The translations under genes and the position numbers were made by a program. DNA of 60,303 nucleotides from Saccoglossus kowalevskii (lineage: Eukaryota; Hemichordata; Enteropneusta; Harrimaniidae): positions 115,118 to 175,420 of the forward strand of contig NW_003109081.1 in assembly GCF_000003605.2 (NCBI RefSeq). The letters are read 5' to 3'. The notes under the pieces are model-generated. The model did no database searches. It worked only from the letters and a program-made list of their open reading frames with translations, and was not told the origin of the DNA. This document shows positions 10,886-23,700 of the stretch, one piece after another. The stretch's first letter is position 1, and each line of letters opens with the position of its first letter.

Positions 10886-11953
10886 CGATATTTCAATTTC
10901 TGGCTACAATGTTATAAGTGTAATTAGGTCAAGAATAAAACAAGATAAAAAAGACTAAAATAGTGCAGCGTTTTCAAAAGTGAAGCTTGATCATGGTTCT
11001 TGCAAAGTGTGGGTTCTATATATTAATAATGAGCTGCGGACGTTAGATATATTCTGCCAAATATATGCTTGCATATTCTGCAAACATGGTAGGTTTTGAT
11101 TGGCCTAATTTGGACATTCTAAACGAATTTCCTAATTTTACGTCACTGGTTAAAACTTAGTCGGTGCCGCTGATGGTGCAAAGAACACAAGTCGTTATTT
11201 GTTAACGCGATCAATCCATATTTTACTTTTCATTCCTATTACTTTTATATAACCGAACACTTTTGCATTGTATGAAAGTTCTTTTTATCTGAAAAAAATA
11301 GACTTTGAGAAACTAACTACTTTTAGGGGCTAGGCCACACTTCCTCCTCTTTCACCTTTTTCGTCAATGCGTTTGGAAATATGGTTTAAGCTCAGAACCT
11401 GAAACGTCATGTACTCGGATGCGTACCAATGAGAACTTGTGCACCTGACTACAAAATGATTTTATTCACAAAAACAGCAAAGGACGCTTGGAAATCTATT
11501 TCTTAAAAACCACTAAAGACGGGGATCTGAAATTTTGATTGTATAAAGTGCATCAATGATTGAGAACTTTCCAATGATTTGTGATGTGGTTTAGTCGCAA
11601 TCTTGGATTATTTATAAACAGGAAAAATAATCTTTCACATTTGTCCTATTCATTTGAAATTTGTCATGTTGCATCTCTTCCCTCATCTCCTTTAAACAGC
11701 TGGAAAAAAAATTCTCATCAATCACGTGATATTGCCGCCATCTTTATCTTCGCTCGTGAAAGTACGGCCGCAGGATACACCGCATCACTCGTGAAAATAA
11801 CCTCCATACGCAACGAAAGCCACGGGGAAGGGGTGGGGTTCTGTCATATTACGCCTATGTTGAATTAGTTACAATACCCAAGTACCTACCAAAAACAGGA
11901 GTAACTGCAATGATAATCGTTATGTAAAATTAAATTACAACTATTGACAAAAA

Positions 11954-12256
11954 TTACGGATATTTTAAAATGCATTCGGATTCGCGCCTGCCGTACACCT
12001 TCTCCCTCATTTTCAAGCTCAAAGTATATTCACCTTGCATATAGATGACAGGAGACCAGTTTTCTAAATTATTACTAACGTACTGTAAATGTTTATTTCT
12101 TTGCTTCTGGTCTATATCATCACTGAGCATTGATTCCTCTGTTATCAATTTAGCAATGGGATTATCATTTGATTCGTTACTCCCAAACAGTGTCTCAAAT
12201 GAATGCCACCAGAACGCGGAAATAAATATTAAGTTACATCCTTGCAATATCGACAT
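11954..12256 (-). pseudogene. Internally deleted sulfotransferase fossil in the spacer
   Basis: The minus-strand frame from ATG at 12256 encodes a possible membrane anchor (GCNLIFISAFWWHSFETLFG), about 17 further residues, and then QKQRN..LQYVSNNLENW and MQGEYTLSLKMREKVYG. The last part aligns with the C-terminal portion of the two intact sulfotransferases (MKQRNELLQYVLDNLENW, MQDEYSLSLKMLEKAYG). The whole PAPS-binding core between membrane anchor and C-terminal part is missing, and the frame stops soon after. It cannot be an active enzyme. The anchor resembles neither of the other two, so this is an older or different paralog. Confidence 0.75.
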
Positions 12257-14608
12257 TAGTGAAGTAGTTCGTGACACAAGAAGGGTATCGCGTAGTGTGA
12301 AATTTCAGAAATGCAGTGGACCCACTGATGACTGAAGTCACTTTCATGATTATATAGTCTAGATCAGATTCTTTACTGTGATCTACTTACAGAATGGGGA
12401 ACACTTTTGTGTGGGTAATATACATGATTTACAGTTGAATTAACTTCAGCAAGTCAATGCTCTCATCTCTGAACCAACAACGTCGCGCTTTGCTTAGAAT
12501 CACTCTTCTGTGAGTACTTAACTCTTTCTAAAGTTATAGTGTTTGCTTCACTTGACAAATTTGTATTTATTGTTCGATATTACTATTCATTGTTTGTTTT
12601 GTTTGTCTTTTTATATCTACTACGGTGCAAGTAATTGTCGTTCTAAAATGTTTTAACCTTTTTATATATATGATCAGATCAGAAAAACAACTAATCATGC
12701 AGCAAAGACTGCTCAAAATATGTCAGAAATTACTTGACTACAATCACTGCAACAACACAACCAGCACTAGAATTTATTCTTGAAGCTCAGATGGAAACGA
12801 AGTAATCAACTCATGATTGCAAAAAACGAGACTGCAACAACAATAAAACAGTCAAGTGTTTTGTTGATGCAACTATGCATAGTGTCTCTTTTCTCACACA
12901 GAATATCGCATCAGAAAATTCGCCTTATGTCGAGTTGATTTCAACCTCAGTCCAAATATATAAATCAGTAGGTAATGTCAATTTTACTTAGTGTTTCTAA
13001 AGAAGATGACGTTTTCTCCCAAAGATACATGATAACTATCTCATTCCCATGATTATTTTAGATTTTATTCTGGCTTTCTCTATTTACAAGAACGTAATGT
13101 GCAGAGTTCATCATAACCGTAGTTCACTCATAACGCAATATTGTTGAAGTCAGTTGTTGTTCTTGGGCGCATTATCACATTCATGATTAACATGGTTGCC
13201 TGTTCAACGTAATCTTGTATCAGATGATAGTTTGTTAATGTTTTCTCAATACGTGCTTTACACATATACTCATATGTTCCATTGAATCAGTGGTCTACAC
13301 TAATTAATACATGTGTCCATCAGGTGTGCTGTATCACAGATACCATACAATCATATTGGATATATACACATGTACATATAACCCTCCAAACCCTGGTTTA
13401 GTGAAAATATCAAAATGGGTTTTCAACCATACAGTATCTGCATATATTTCGTGTTATTATATTGTTTGTGTCATTCACATCACATCAACTAGGAGAGACA
13501 GATTTCATCCATAGATACCCAGTTTTAAGGTATAATTGTAATTAATACTGTGACTCGCCATCACAGAATATAGTGCCCTAGGAATAACAATTGTAAAATC
13601 TGAGTAAAATACTTCTTTACAGTGAATTGATTTTAGCAATTTGCAGTGGTTTGATGTCAGACATTGTAAACATATAGTTATGTATGTCTACGGGTGACTT
13701 TCATTCATATTTGCATCAAAACATGTTTACACTGATTAATAATAGTGATGACACACCTAATCTAATACTAACTGTGCTTTAGATAATCACTTTACCGTTA
13801 TTTAATAATTTCTTGATAGTTGTCTAAATATATATTTTATTCTAAGTTCCCAAAGTGGAAAATGAAACAGTAATACTTCTTCCTTCTTGAAATTTTATCT
13901 CATTTATTTCATTCCCAATTACCGAGATGTTAAACTTCGCTGGTACATTTTTGCAAACTGTGAAAAAGTAAGTAATGTATGCATGTGTATATCTATATTT
14001 CTTTCCCAATGAAATTATATTTTCATTGTTGTATGTTATTTTTAATGAGTGGCATCTTGTATATAACAAACGGCTTTACTTGGCTACATTTCTGTCCCTA
14101 TATTGTCTTTTGCTCAATATTTTATTATTCTTTTATAATACACTATGTCAAGGTAACTGCCAAAAAACTCCAACCCAGATCAAGTTGATTTATAAATAGA
14201 CGCCATGCATAAATGTACTGATGTAATGAACTTTTCAGGGTAGCAATATAACTTGATGGTCACTGTGTTGCTGTCACTGCCACACATACATCCAACGAAA
14301 AACCAATACAAATAGCATAAAACCTTTTGTGCATTCATTCGGCATTTTAATTATGACAAATCATTCAAAACTTGACAACCATTATGTACGCGAAAAGAAT
14401 TTATTAATGACTTAAATTGCGATTAACAATGCGCTAAAGAAACTACTGAATTGAATTTTACTTTCTTTCTTCATTGTCTAAATATAATATAATAATATAA
14501 TTCCCAAAATGTCAAGATGAAACATAAAATAATCTGTAACTAGAAGATTATTGTCTATTGGTGTAATGTAATCTGAAATATGTGTATGTGTCGCTAAGTT
14601 CAAGCTAC

Positions 14609-14614
14609 TTTATT
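14609..14614 (-). terminator. Polyadenylation signal of the right sulfotransferase
   Basis: AATAAA on the minus strand, 90 bases past the stop codon at 14704, mirrors the signal at 8091. Confidence 0.6.
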
Positions 14615-14703
14615 AAATTAAAATCAATCTATCCATCAAAGCAGGAGTGAAAGAATAAATTATCGTAATGCTAAACTAAGTATCACCATTCTTAATGAGA
14701 ATT

Positions 14704-17700
14704 CTAATATGATTCTAAAAATTTAGCTTTTTGTTCGGCAAAAATTCTCCGAGCCTCTTCGAAAATGCGTATATCGTAATACAGAGCTTCGTAAACACGA
14801 GGGTCAGCTTTAAGACTTTTCATATATTCGACTCTTATAGACGCTCGATTTGCATGTTTCAAGGTGACATTGCCGTTGCATGTTTTGTAAATTGGCAAGC
14901 CATATGCCTTCTCCAACATCTTCAAACTCAGAGAATATTCATCTTGCATACCGATGACAGTAAACCAATTCTCTAAATTATCAAGAACGTATTGTAGAAG
15001 TTCATTTCTCTGCTTCATATCTAAGTAGTAATTGAGATAGGCCTTTATTTTATGCACACAACGGGTTTGATCCGGGTTAACCACTTTGTCTATTTGTGAA
15101 TACGCTTTGAATGCCTTTGTTGTGTTTTCCGTGTCGCAGATATCAATGTTGAACAAAAGTTGTTGGAAAAAAAAGCTTCCAGTATATATTGCCAATTCGT
15201 TGACGGTTATGTTATCAATGTCCCACGGGGAACATATCCAGTCATCTGATTTATGATGACAATGGTCATAGAGAGACAAAATGCGATCATACGGCTCCCT
15301 CAGTATCGTTAAATATGAACAAGATTTGTTTCCTCGATAAGTTTCACATATCCCAAATGTAGCTTCGCCAACGATGTATCTGTCATTACTTGGAGATCCG
15401 TTTCTTAATTTCCGTTGAGCATACCAAGGAAAAATATGACCCCATGATAATAAATTGTAGGTGCGTTTGTCTTGCATCACTTTATTTGTTTCGTCGAGAC
15501 ATCGTCGCATATAAGTACCTCCGGCTTTATTGTGATGCACAAATACAGTTATGGTGTCGTTATTCAGGTACCTCCTTGCATTTTTTGAATCGAGTTTAGT
15601 GAAAAAGTTCGGTACAAACGCAGTTATGTTAACAATTGGGTACGGAGTAACTGGAAGCTGATGTCTTTTCTTCCCCCTTTTGGTAATCGCAATGTAATGA
15701 GGGAAAGTATTTCTGTTGAAAAAACAACAACAATTAGAACTCAATTGTTAAAAACTACTGAACGATACTAAATGCACTATATAAACTAATGAATATTATG
15801 ATTTGCAGTCATGGAAATTAATATGTTATGAAATGCTCGGCTCGAAGTTTATACGTTTTCAAAATATACATGTACTCCGCGATTTTGAAATGCAATGCGT
15901 TCGATTACCAAGGAGTAAGTACAATGTTATTTATTTGCAATATTATTAGTTGCGTTCTATTGTAGAAAATATTCGAGAGGATAATTTACAAGAATATACT
16001 ATGTTCTCAGAAGATTCGCCACTAAAAATCGAAATAGAATAAAAATGTACATGAAAAAAAATATGAATGCAATCACAATCAGGCAGCCATGTTTGATATT
16101 TTTACCACTTTCCGAATTCAGTACTTAAACGCTCACGGCAGATTGCACTATCCCCCTATGCAACTCGGACGCCTAATTATTATAGCGCCAACCACGAAGG
16201 CTAAGAGAGCTTTTTCCATGTTTTTTTACTGTGAACATCGACCGAATATTGTAAATAGGCTAGAACTTTAATTTTTGTTCGAGTTTGCATGCAATCTGCT
16301 AATATTCATGTTTATTTTCTGTACATGTATATCTTTCGTTCATAATTGCAGCTGTGATCGAAAATCCTACAGTTGCGTACGATACGCAAACACTGGCGGC
16401 AATGATGTCAGACAATTGACTCGTTTTCAACTGTCTCACTGCTTACTTCCTCACGATTGCCAAGAATAAACTTAATTACTGCTTATAATGGGTCATCCAG
16501 CGTATATACACGTTGATGAGCGTCGACAGCCACATAACTGGCATAATTTTTGATCGCCATCTGAAAACCCCCGCCGAAAATACTGGTTAGTTACATAATA
16601 TAAATTAAACACTAGAACTTTCACATAAATTTGTATATAAAATTCCGCTGAGCCAGAAATTAGTCTCAATATTTACTGGCTCGATACACATACTTTAACG
16701 TCTTGTTATCATTGCAAATACACAAGTGTGTATGTGGGCGGATGGTTTACGAACGACTGAGTGACAAGCAGAAAACTTGAAACATACATGTATTACCAAG
16801 AGCTACGTTTTTCATTTCAGTAATACTCACCCACTTATTTCCGATTTTCGAGATACCAGTTTATGACTTGAACGATCCAAGGGGAGCGGTATCGAGTCCC
16901 GGGTATCTCCACTAGAAAAAGAAGGTTGCGCTTTAATTTTCAGATCAAAAACAGACGTCATGGATGAACAGCCATGGACGAAATGTGCAGTAGAAAATAC
17001 AAGAAGTACTGGAGTGGTTTCCAGAATCTCTCCGTTTTGAAAATCTGTGCAGGTGGTTTTATAACTGAATAATACAATAGTGTGACGTCTTGATCATGGT
17101 TTAAAACGATATACCGGTATATTCAGTGACGGCTTCGATAATGGCAGACTTGTTTAACTGATACGCGAACACTTCTGTCGTGTTGAAATTAGGGGTTTGA
17201 TTTGGGACAGTAAATTGATTTGCGTTGCTACAAACATATCGAATAGGGTTTGTTTGTGTAATCCGCACTTATCTATCAGCAGTGTCAACTTCGGCGAGTA
17301 CATGGCCGATTTCGTTTGTGAGTACTCCTTATCCTTCATCAGAGAATTCGAATCGTTTGACGCGCCATCCAAAATACTAGAGTGGTTGACCTCTCTCGAT
17401 TCATAGTGCAAGTTCAGTATACATTTGACATCGAAATCGTATCACTACACTTTGAACACCCTCTCGTACCCGTTTTACTATGTTTTTTTCAATTTGTTGT
17501 ATGTAGCGCATCTGACAGATATCTCGTCAAAAAGCAGACAGCCTACAAGTACATTTAAGACAGTGCTTAAATATAATGTCAGTTTATTTCGCTATTATTT
17601 TTTATCTGCTTCGACAAGCGACAAGTAAAAATGACGGCAGAATATACCGATCACAAATGTATAACTGAAAACTACCGTCGCTCTAAGCGTCGATCTCTGC

Positions 17701-18544
17701 GCTTTCAGATACTCGATAAAATATATGGTGGAACACCGAGTAGAGTTGGTTCGCCGTGTATTAAAGCGGGAGAGTCGCCACCTGCACATGCGTCAGTGTC
17801 AGTGTTTGCAAACAAGCATCTATCCATGAGCCTTTGCGTTTTAGCATGCGTTGTTATCATCGCTTGGGATTCAATTCCCGCGCGTGCGCAGATGGCGACC
17901 CTGCCACTTCGCTTTAAAATGACCATAGATACCGATCACTGAAATGAGCAAGGGCTACACATTATTTGGCAAATTGTTCGTAGCACACCTAACTTACTGT
18001 AAGTATTATATATGGATATTGAATACATAGGTCAGATAATATTGCAATTCGCTGTGCGACTAGACAAAGCGTCTGTCAATCAGGTGGCGCCAGAGCACAC
18101 TACAAGTATTTTGCGAAGCTGCAACCCATTTAGATAAATGGCTGAATTAATTCCTAGGACCGCTATAATGAAATTGACATACGACACGTAATGCTATTTG
18201 TAGAAATGTCGCTGCTGTTATTAATAAAATGCCCACCATAGCGTTTGTTTCTTTGTATAGTATTATTACGTTTCCTAAATATCACAAATAATTAAGTGCT
18301 TGCAGCGAGATGATTTTCTGCCATCAGTTATGCAAAACGACTATTGTTGTTACATACCTCCATGAGGTTTTTGTGATCTCCAATACATGTCGGCCTGTGT
18401 AACCTGATTTGTAACTCAATATCATATACACTCCCATACATAGCAAAATAATTGATATAGTAGTGACCGCAATACATCGTTTAGTTGTCCTACATACAAT
18501 ACAATAACTTGTGTTTAACAATTGTTCCAACTCAACATCTTCAT
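14704..18544 (-). CDS. Golgi-type membrane sulfotransferase, right-arm copy (two exons recognised)
   Basis: Mirror of the gene at 4081-8001. The membrane-anchor exon is 18544-18358 (donor GTATGT, phase 2). The catalytic exon is 15712-14704 (acceptor TTTTTTCAACAG). Both PAPS motifs are intact (VHHNKAGGT; LREPYDRILSLY). The catalytic exon of 335 residues plus stop differs from the left copy at roughly 20 positions, for example LTI for LTM before LREP, DDW preceded by HKS for NKP, and the C-terminal tail. It has no frameshift, so both copies look functional. As in the left copy, no ATG precedes the anchor in frame, so the 5' end is provisional. The upstream side (18545-19350) holds the 129-bp repeat. 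The intron (15713-18357) holds a broken copy of the 112-codon frame. Confidence 0.82.
17101..17441 (-). pseudogene. Frameshifted copy of the intronic 112-codon frame
   Basis: Same content as 5067-5402 (LHYESREVNHSS, DGASNDSNS, CGLHKQTLFDM). Two bases are missing at the AATCAA..CCCC stretch near 17190, which shifts the frame. After the shift the original frame continues to the same ending, EAVTEYTGISF and stop. It carries a six-base in-frame insertion (two codons) relative to the left copy. Confidence 0.55.
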
Positions 18545-19185
18545 CCTTTCAATAATTATCACCAATTATGTAATATAAGAACAGAACGTCAGCAGATTGT
18601 TGTCATCATTAAAATACTACATTACCTGGTTTGCATTTTGCCAGTAACACAAAGGAATTAAACCTGAATCAAACGAGCAACCCGATGATGTCAGTGTGTT
18701 CTATATGATGATAGTACAGGTAATGACTGGTGTGCATGCGCGATGGTATCTCACGTAACAACCTGTACATTTTGTATGTAATAATACGCTAAACGTGTTT
18801 TCTCATGTTAGTATAGGATAATAAAACAAAAGACAATAATACCCGAAATTCATCGACGTTCCGGACAGAAGAATAGAGAAAGAAGAATATAGAAAATCAA
18901 AACATGCAACTAGACTAGAATAAATCATGTACAGGGGAAATGACTTTTACAAAATGACAGTCCTATTTTTAAAGATTCTTCAGTTTCATGATCAGTTTGT
19001 CTGGTATTTAGCGGCATGTGTGCAAAGAGACGTGTACGAACTGTACGGATGTATTATTTGATGGTTACGGCACGAAAACAGTAATAATTTTACGTTACAA
19101 TGATTCATCTATGGACAGGAAACTGATGTTAACCGCCTTATGTTCTTATATTTTCCGTGCTTTTAGTCGCCATGCGTGCTCTATG

Positions 19186-19350
19186 TCAGCATCCTTTATT
19201 TTATGTTTTTGTCATATTACCTCAAACCCTGCAAATAGAAGTATGAATGGAATCATGGGAAGAAACTGTGTGCATTGCCGTGTGATAACTGTCATCAAGG
19301 TGATTGACAGGTTGTCAGCATCCTTTATTTTATGTTTTTATCATATTACA
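19186..19350 (+). repeat. 129-bp tandem repeat, right-arm array (about 1.3 units)
   Basis: TCAGCATCCTTTATTTTATG occurs twice, 129 bases apart, with TCATATTACCTCAAACCCTG and GTGTGCATTGCCGTGTGATA between. The array breaks into CATGCTGGCAAA where the left arm has a further 1.25 kb, so a deletion ended it. Confidence 0.85.
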
Positions 19351-19374
19351 TGCTGGCAAATGTGTTGGCTGTAA

Positions 19375-20103
19375 GGCCACACTGATTTAATTTTATGGAT
19401 GACATTCTCTGGTGAGCCCAAATCTAATGCGAGAGGGCGAAAAAAAAACTGCCAAAAAAATGCTTCTTTGACATTCAAACTACAGCTTTTAAAGTGACAC
19501 TTCAGATAGACTAAGTGTAGACACAAACGCTCTAGAACTACTTCAACTATGTAACAAATTATAAGAGGCGCGATATTTAAAAAAAAAAACACCAACACAA
19601 ATTTGGATGCAGAAAATTATGTACATGTATCTTCATGAAAATGTGTCATATGATCAAAATATTACTGACTGTGTGTGCAAGCAAATTATCCAAATCAGAA
19701 AATGAAATAAAAAATAATAAGAAACTTTTCTTCATCTCAAAAGCGGACAAAGCAACCGAACTGACTTGTCGCCTGACTGATATTTAGGCCACCATACGCC
19801 TCCACTCCTCTCCCATTCCTCTGGACTTTTATGCTCACGTATTTTGGTGGCGTGGTCGCCATGTTGGAATTCCCGGCAACGCAATACGCATGTACAGAAG
19901 ATCATTTACGACAAAATTGGCACGTTTTGAGGTTGTCCAAAACGAGTTTTACGACAAGCCGGCGCTTTGCGACAATATGAGTCGGCAAGTTCTGGACAGA
20001 AAACCAATCTGTGGAGACTCGTCGTCGGAGATTTACTTTGTTGAGAACAGGCGAAAACTAATGCGCGCGCGGATGTCATCCATAAAATTAAGTCGGTGTG
20101 GCC
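19375..20103. mobile_element. 729-bp MITE with TAA target-site duplication (PIF/Harbinger-like)
   Basis: The element begins GGCCACACTGATTTAATTTT at 19375 and ends with the inverted form at 20073-20103 (AATTAAGTCGGTGTGGCC). The terminal inverted repeats are about 31 bp with two mismatches. It is flanked by TAA at 19372-19374 and 20104-20106. The inside (long A tracts, no open frame for a transposase) is non-coding, so it depends on an enzyme encoded elsewhere. TWA target duplications are typical of the PIF/Harbinger superfamily; that assignment is inference. The left arm has the uninterrupted site at 1865-1867. Confidence 0.88.
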
Positions 20104-20473
20104 TAATGAATAATTCAAAATTAATCAGAACAAATTCAATTTTATCCAGCTTTTGCAAGAACTTAAGAAAGTTGCTTAACATTCGCTAGTTTTAGAAATA
20201 ATTCATTACACATGCGCATTATGCTCCCCGTCGCTCTCAGGGGTTTCGGTTGCTATGATTTTTCAAACTCTTCCTCTCTTTAGTGGTCAGTTACGCAATG
20301 TTTGTGCTGATACAGAAATGTAGCCAATATGATAAAGAGGTCATTTACGGGTAATGCTGGAGATAATGTGTCGCATTGCTCGAAGCAATATTGAAATTTG
20401 TTTCTCGAGATACGCACTTGAAAAAATATAAATACTGCTTTCCCCACTCAACATCTCTGGCATTGCCCGCGAA

Positions 20474-20476
<3 letters not shown>

Positions 20477-20522
<46 letters not shown>
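20477..20522. repeat. (AT)n microsatellite
   Basis: Twenty-three AT dinucleotides in the right arm. The left arm lacks the expansion at the matching place near 1500. Confidence 0.95.
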
Positions 20523-20525
<3 letters not shown>

Positions 20526-20682
20526 ATATTTTCAGTTAAAATGAATGCTGTAAAGACTATTTGGGACAAACTAAAATCTATCGCACGGTATTTCTAGGTT
20601 GCCGCGAATAACCTCCAAATATGGTATTACTGTGTAATTCAATAATAATTGCGAATGCAAATAACCGGGTATCTTTTTAATC

Positions 20683-20688
20683 TTTATT
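20683..20688 (-). terminator. Polyadenylation signal of GST A
   Basis: AATAAA on the minus strand, 70 bases past the stop codon at 20758. Confidence 0.6.
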
Positions 20689-20757
20689 TCCGAGACAACG
20701 CCATGTTCCATGAATGATATACTGGAATCCCTGAAAGACTGCCTAACTTAACAATAA

Positions 20758-23700
20758 TTAGCTATCTGTCTGTGGTCTTTTCTTTATCCACTCTGCAATT
20801 GTTGGCAATGCTAGAACTCGTTCTTTTAGGGCCTTCTGTTTTGGATAGCTGTCTAATACTTGGGGATTCAACGTCTTTGTAATGTCTTCCGTCATAACAA
20901 GCATAATGTCTGCTAATGTCACCTGCAAATGAGAGAACATCCAATCTTATTACAGGATATGTGCTCCTGAATTCATATTTAGTGTTTAAAATGTTAATCC
21001 GGGCAACATGATAATGCAATTACGCTTCGAATTTGATTGAATAATATCAAAGTTTCAGTTACTAAACCCTTATGACATGACATATTTACCTGTCGTATTT
21101 TATTATGAGCATTTTTTAAATGTCTTAATGTTATTCTTACTTATGCCGCAATAACTTTTTAACAATATATCATAATGATGTACTGACTTCCCACAGCCCA
21201 TTTTTAAACAAGCCATGCATGGCACAGTCCCTGTTAGTTATCAAATGTAAGATACATGTACATAGTTTTGTTTATAGTAATAAAGTTGGAACATAAACAT
21301 GCTAGACATATGGATCCATAAGCTGATGTTTGATTATGATTTTTAACATTGAAATGGCATTTGTCCATATTGAGAGATATTGTTCTGGAACAGAATTGAT
21401 TAAAACAAAATTGCCACCGGTCGACCATCTTCAATCAGATAGTCAAACTAAACATACCTGTATATATATGACATAATGTATAATTAATATATAAAATTTA
21501 AACATAATCAGCCAAACCATGTCAGGGATATGGCCGTAGAGCCACATTCATTAAAACGAAATGGCCACCAGTCAGCAATTTTGAATTCAATATGATAATA
21601 TAAAACAAAATGACGTGCATCAGGGACCCATAATGTCCAATGTATGTACCAAGTTTCAACAAAATTCCTCCATAAAAGACCGAGATCCGGTACTGGAATG
21701 CCAGAAATGCTTGATTTTGCTGATTTTTATATATAATATTATGTATGATGTATGTGTGAAGTTTGAATGTAATCAGTCCAGTCATGGGCGCACGTTAATA
21801 CATAAGTCCCCGTTATCGGACTTGCGTCAGAACAGATAATTTTAACACGATACAACATGGCAGTTTCTGGCGACGTGATCGATAAATTTACCTCATTTCC
21901 CACGTAGTATCCATCTCCTCCATTGTTGGCAACGAGAATTTTCTCCAACCCTCCATAAATTGCTGGACATGTTTTGGTTTTGAACTCTTCGACAGCAGCT
22001 GCCTATAAGAAATACAATGTACAGCCACACTGTAACATCACGTTCTTGCTTTGTTGGTGTTCTTGAGATCAATGGATGAATATATAAACAAGAATGTGTG
22101 TAACTCAGTCATGTCCAATGTTTCCCAAAATGTGTATGGATCATTTGAACAGTAAAGCCTCTGTGATTATTTCATATCAATAAATCCTAATTATATTCAT
22201 CTAGAAAATTACTTATCAGCGCGTTTCCACGTGTTCTTTCCTTGTACACGTTGATATCTTCCTTCTCAAAATACAACTACACGTATATTATTTTTACCAC
22301 ATTTGTGGGTAGTATAATTGAAATGAAGGACTTCGTACTGTCATAATATTGCATGACAACAGGGCTAGAATAAAGACGCCCATTTTTGCGTTCATCCCGT
22401 CTGACAATTGTATGTCACGAACCACAATATCATCGGGCATTCACTTATTACGGTCATATAATTGGAATGAGTTATACTTTCTTGTTACCTATGCGTTTCC
22501 TGCCGATGTACATTATTAAACATCTATATTACGTCAGCTATTCTATTTAATACTATACAGTTTTTAACCTTATCACTGATATCCACAGCAAATAGTACGT
22601 TAACTAGTCTTAACATAAGAAAAGTAACAGTATTAGTTAAATCAAGAGGGTCACTACCTTCGCGTCTTCATCTGCTGCATAATACCATTTAATTGCCAAT
22701 TTGACTAAATCTCCAAAGGCATCAACAATCATGTCAACTTTGGCTTTCTCCAGGTTATTCTTTCCAGCAAATCCGTACTCGTTGGCCAAGTAACGGGCAA
22801 TGGCGTTTGACTGGGCCAACATTACTCCGTCCACTTCTAAACAAGGAACCGTGCCAAATGGAAACTCTATTGCACAGAAAATAATAAAAAAACATTTCCT
22901 ATATAAAGTTTGTGTGCTTTCAAGATTTCTACAATACACAATCAAGATACGCAGTATAAAACTGAAGCTGGTATATAGTCCGAGAACCACAAACGAGTCT
23001 GGCAAATGAGCCCGCCCTCTTGTGGTCAGACGGAAGTTGCCACTGGTGTAGTATTAATTCCTTTTTCTGGTTTCAAGCAAACGCCAGCATTTACAAAAAA
23101 CAGATATTTACTTGGTGACCGGCATTCGGCTTGCACTTGAAACACTTAATCGTCGTGATGGAAAGAGCAGTCAATAGTTAAAAACCCAAACCCAAAATGA
23201 AAACTTGCTGCATATAATCAGACTTTTCAATTTTCTACTGATTTTTTTTTCCAGCAGTTTTAACAATATCACTATGATTTTGCTTGAGAGATTACGGTTA
23301 TGGCATATCAATAATATGGCCATGTGATATGTTAGTATTATCTCGTCCGCTTACAACTCTGAAGCTGTCACTGCTGTCATGTATCCAATCAAATATGATG
23401 CGTGTGTAATAAACATCTGTGAAGATAAAAATAAAATAATTGGGCACACGCACCTCCGAGTCGGTCCCACGTTCCAATGATATGTTATTGTTACCGGTAG
23501 TTTGTTATGGGGTGAGATTAGCGCCAAAATTATATATTATGACATTAAAACACTAATGGCGGACAAAATCCACAATATTGATAAAATAATGAAAAAATAA
23601 CGGTATAATAATTACACAATAATACTTTACAGAACACTTTAGAATATGTAATTGAATAGTTATTATGTAAATTGGATGATCATTATGCAAGAATTATAAT

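Larger units (their letters stand above)
9740..13045. other. Spacer between the inverted arms
   Basis: About 3.3 kb with no partner in either arm. It holds a dispersed repeat (10395-10885) and a sulfotransferase fossil (11954-12256). Bases 10060-10290 contain short degenerate repeats of the type TTTCTCGTAAA..CAATATCAAGTT. I see no other gene. The 95-codon frame at 11581-11868 has no recognisable features. Confidence 0.7.
13050..22020 (-). repeat. Right arm of the large inverted duplication (minimum extent)
   Basis: Reverse-orientation partner of 1-9720. It probably continues through the rest of GST A to about 24.4 kb, but the left partner of that part is outside the window. Arm-specific changes are the MITE at 19375-20103, the (AT)n at 20477-20522, about 326 extra bases in the last GST intron (between 20923 and 21891), an extra stretch of roughly 100 bases near 17800-17900, and loss of the roughly 1.25 kb that lies at 1880-3140 in the left arm. 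Confidence 0.92.
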
